Below are positions 5,899 through 7,010 of a stretch of 7,010 nucleotides of DNA, in pieces. A program made the translations under genes and the position numbers. How positions within the stretch are numbered: the first letter of the stretch is position 1; every line of letters starts with the position of its first letter. The notes beneath the pieces are model-generated. The model saw only the letters and a list, made by a program, of their open reading frames with translations. It did no database searches and was not told the DNA's origin. This DNA is from Armatimonadota bacterium (GTDB lineage Bacteria; Armatimonadota; SYMT01), in contig JAJFMS010000173.1 in the NCBI GenBank assembly GCA_020696885.1, positions 1 through 7,010 on the forward strand, given 5' to 3'.

Positions 5899-7010
5899 AT
5901 GGACGGAGCGAATACGCCTCGACGGTACTGCGGAGGGATGAGCCGCAGGCAGGCGCTGCGGATCGGTGGGTCCGGAATGCTCGGGGGCCTCAGCCTGCCG
6001 CTGCTGCTTCAGATGCAGGCCGAGGCTGCCACCGCCAAGCCGGCGAAGGCACAGTCGTGCATCTTCCTGTTCCTCCAGGGTGGACCCAGCACCATCGACA
6101 TGTGGGACCTGAAACCGGAGGCGCCTTCAGAGATTCGCGGACCTTACAAGCCGATCAAGACGAACGTCTCCGGCATTGAGGTCGGCGAGCATTGCGCCCT
6201 GAGCGCAAAGGTGGCGGACAAGTACACGATCCTCCGCAGCCACAGTCACAACGACAATGGGCACACGACCGGCTATCACTACGTGCTGTCCGGTTACAAA
6301 GCAGACTTCGCGGACGGCACCAACAACCGGATCCCCAACAACGTCCTCTATCCCTCCATCGGCTCCATCGTCTCCAGGGAGCTCGGACCGAAGGGCTCGG
6401 TGCCGGTCTACGTAAACGTGCCGCACCCGCTGGCCGCGGGCGGCCCCGGCTTCTACGGCGCGGAGCACGGCCCGTTCGTGATCGAGTCGGACCCGGTGCA
6501 GCCGGACTTCGAGGTGAAGGACCTGAACGCCGCCGAGGGGTTGAGCACGGCCCGCCAGGAGCGCCGCCGCCGCACCCTGGGAGCGCTGGAAGCCTCGCGC
6601 CCCTTGGCCCAGCCGCGCTCCCGGACGCTGGCCAAGTACTACGAGAAGGCCTACGACCTGGTGACTTCCCCCACGGCGCGCAAGGCGTTCGACCTCCATG
6701 CCGAGCCGGAGAAGGTCCGCGCCGCCTACGGGCACACGTCGCTGGGCCAGTGCGCGCTGCTCGGCCGGCGGCTGGTGGAGGCGGGCTGCCGTTTCGTAGG
6801 GATCGACCACGGGAGTTGGGACACGCACTTTACCTGCTTCCCGAGCCTGGAAGGTGAGCTGATCCCCCACGCGGACCGCGCCTTCAGCGCCCTGGTGACC
6901 GATCTCGACCAGCGCGGGCTCCTCGATACCACGCTGGTGGTGATGATGGGTGAGATGGGCCGCACGCCCCGGATCAACAAAGAGGCCGGGCGCGATCACT
7001 GGTCGATGGC
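5899..7010 (+). CDS. Tat-exported DUF1501 protein (3' end outside window)
   Basis: From ATG 5899 the frame is open for 370 codons to the right edge; family members are usually somewhat over 400 residues, so the C-terminus is missing. The N-terminus carries a twin-arginine signal, SRRQALR at 15-21, then a Gly/Leu-rich hydrophobic stretch ending near QAEAA, so it is exported folded. Family signatures follow: CIFLFLQGGPSTIDMWD from about 54, SHSHNDNGHTTGYH at 114-127, GIDHGSWDTHF, VVMMGEMGRTPR from about 348, and GRDHW at 364-368. The conserved His and Asp residues fit the alkaline phosphatase/sulfatase-like superfamily to which DUF1501 has been related, so hydrolysis of a phosphate or sulfate ester is possible but unproven. 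It lies 40 bp after the DUF1549/DUF1553 gene with no terminator between, the standard arrangement, which implies co-transcription and shared function. Open frames overlapping it in other phases are shadows. Confidence 0.93.
   Translation, partial: MDGANTPRRYCGGMSRRQALRIGGSGMLGGLSLPLLLQMQAEAATAKPAKAQSCIFLFLQGGPSTIDMWDLKPEAPSEIRGPYKPIKTNVSGIEVGEHCALSAKVADKYTILRSHSHNDNGHTTGYHYVLSGYKADFADGTNNRIPNNVLYPSIGSIVSRELGPKGSVPVYVNVPHPLAAGGPGFYGAEHGPFVIESDPVQPDFEVKDLNAAEGLSTARQERRRRTLGALEASRPLAQPRSRTLAKYYEKAYDLVTSPTARKAFDLHAEPEKVRAAYGHTSLGQCALLGRRLVEAGCRFVGIDHGSWDTHFTCFPSLEGELIPHADRAFSALVTDLDQRGLLDTTLVVMMGEMGRTPRINKEAGRDHWSM

Noticed and set aside
5159..5941. Plus-strand open frame of 260 codons overlapping the end of the DUF1553 region
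   Set aside because: It is frame-shifted within the true gene, Arg/Ala/Gly-rich and without motifs.
5859..6179. Open frame beginning GTG directly after the DUF1549 stop codon
   Set aside because: It is in the wrong frame for the DUF1501 signatures. The real gene begins at ATG 5899 in another frame and continues to the window edge.
6127..6999. Minus-strand open frame of 290 codons
   Set aside because: It is antisense to the DUF1501 gene and is explained by GC-rich codon bias on the plus strand.

Overview
The window is high-GC bacterial chromosome (about two thirds G+C by eye). It most likely comes from a member of the Planctomycetota or a close relative. The best evidence is the pair of large secreted proteins on the right: a PSCyt1/DUF1549/DUF1553 cytochrome-like protein followed by a Tat-exported DUF1501 protein. 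That pair is a family hallmark of Planctomycetota and is also found in Verrucomicrobiota and a few other groups. The assignment rests on domain content only.

Layout. Two genes are transcribed leftwards from about 1724: a membrane-anchored TPR protein (546-1724), then a lipoprotein with FG-GAP/VCBS-type calcium-binding repeats of the CRTAC1 kind (1-549, cut by the left edge). They share a four-base GTGA stop/start overlap and are surely one operon. Divergently, after a gap of about 71 bp, a membrane-anchored seven-heme cytochrome c is read rightwards (1796-2944, best start TTG). A 280-bp gap (2945-3224) holds short inverted repeats but no gene I can support. Then follow the 877-residue Ig-like/PSCyt1/DUF1549/DUF1553 protein (3225-5858) and, 40 bp later, the DUF1501 protein (5899 to the right edge, incomplete).

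All five products carry an export signal: a lipobox, two N-terminal anchors, one Sec signal peptide and one Tat signal. The whole cluster therefore works outside the cytoplasm. Three kinds of part are present: covalent c-type heme proteins, scaffold or binding proteins (TPR, FG-GAP, Ig-like), and a likely alkaline-phosphatase-superfamily hydrolase (DUF1501). An extracytoplasmic redox or polymer-processing assembly is a reasonable inference, but no substrate can be read from the sequence.

The most unusual feature is a 158-bp element at 4383-4540 inside the DUF1549 coding region. It has 34-bp inverted ends (31 of 34 identical) rich in C7/G7/C8 runs and stays open in the host frame, adding about 53 residues (PPLTKG... 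and ...PPFVRGG) at a place where the family normally has a short loop. It looks like a dispersed palindromic repeat that has been accepted as coding sequence.
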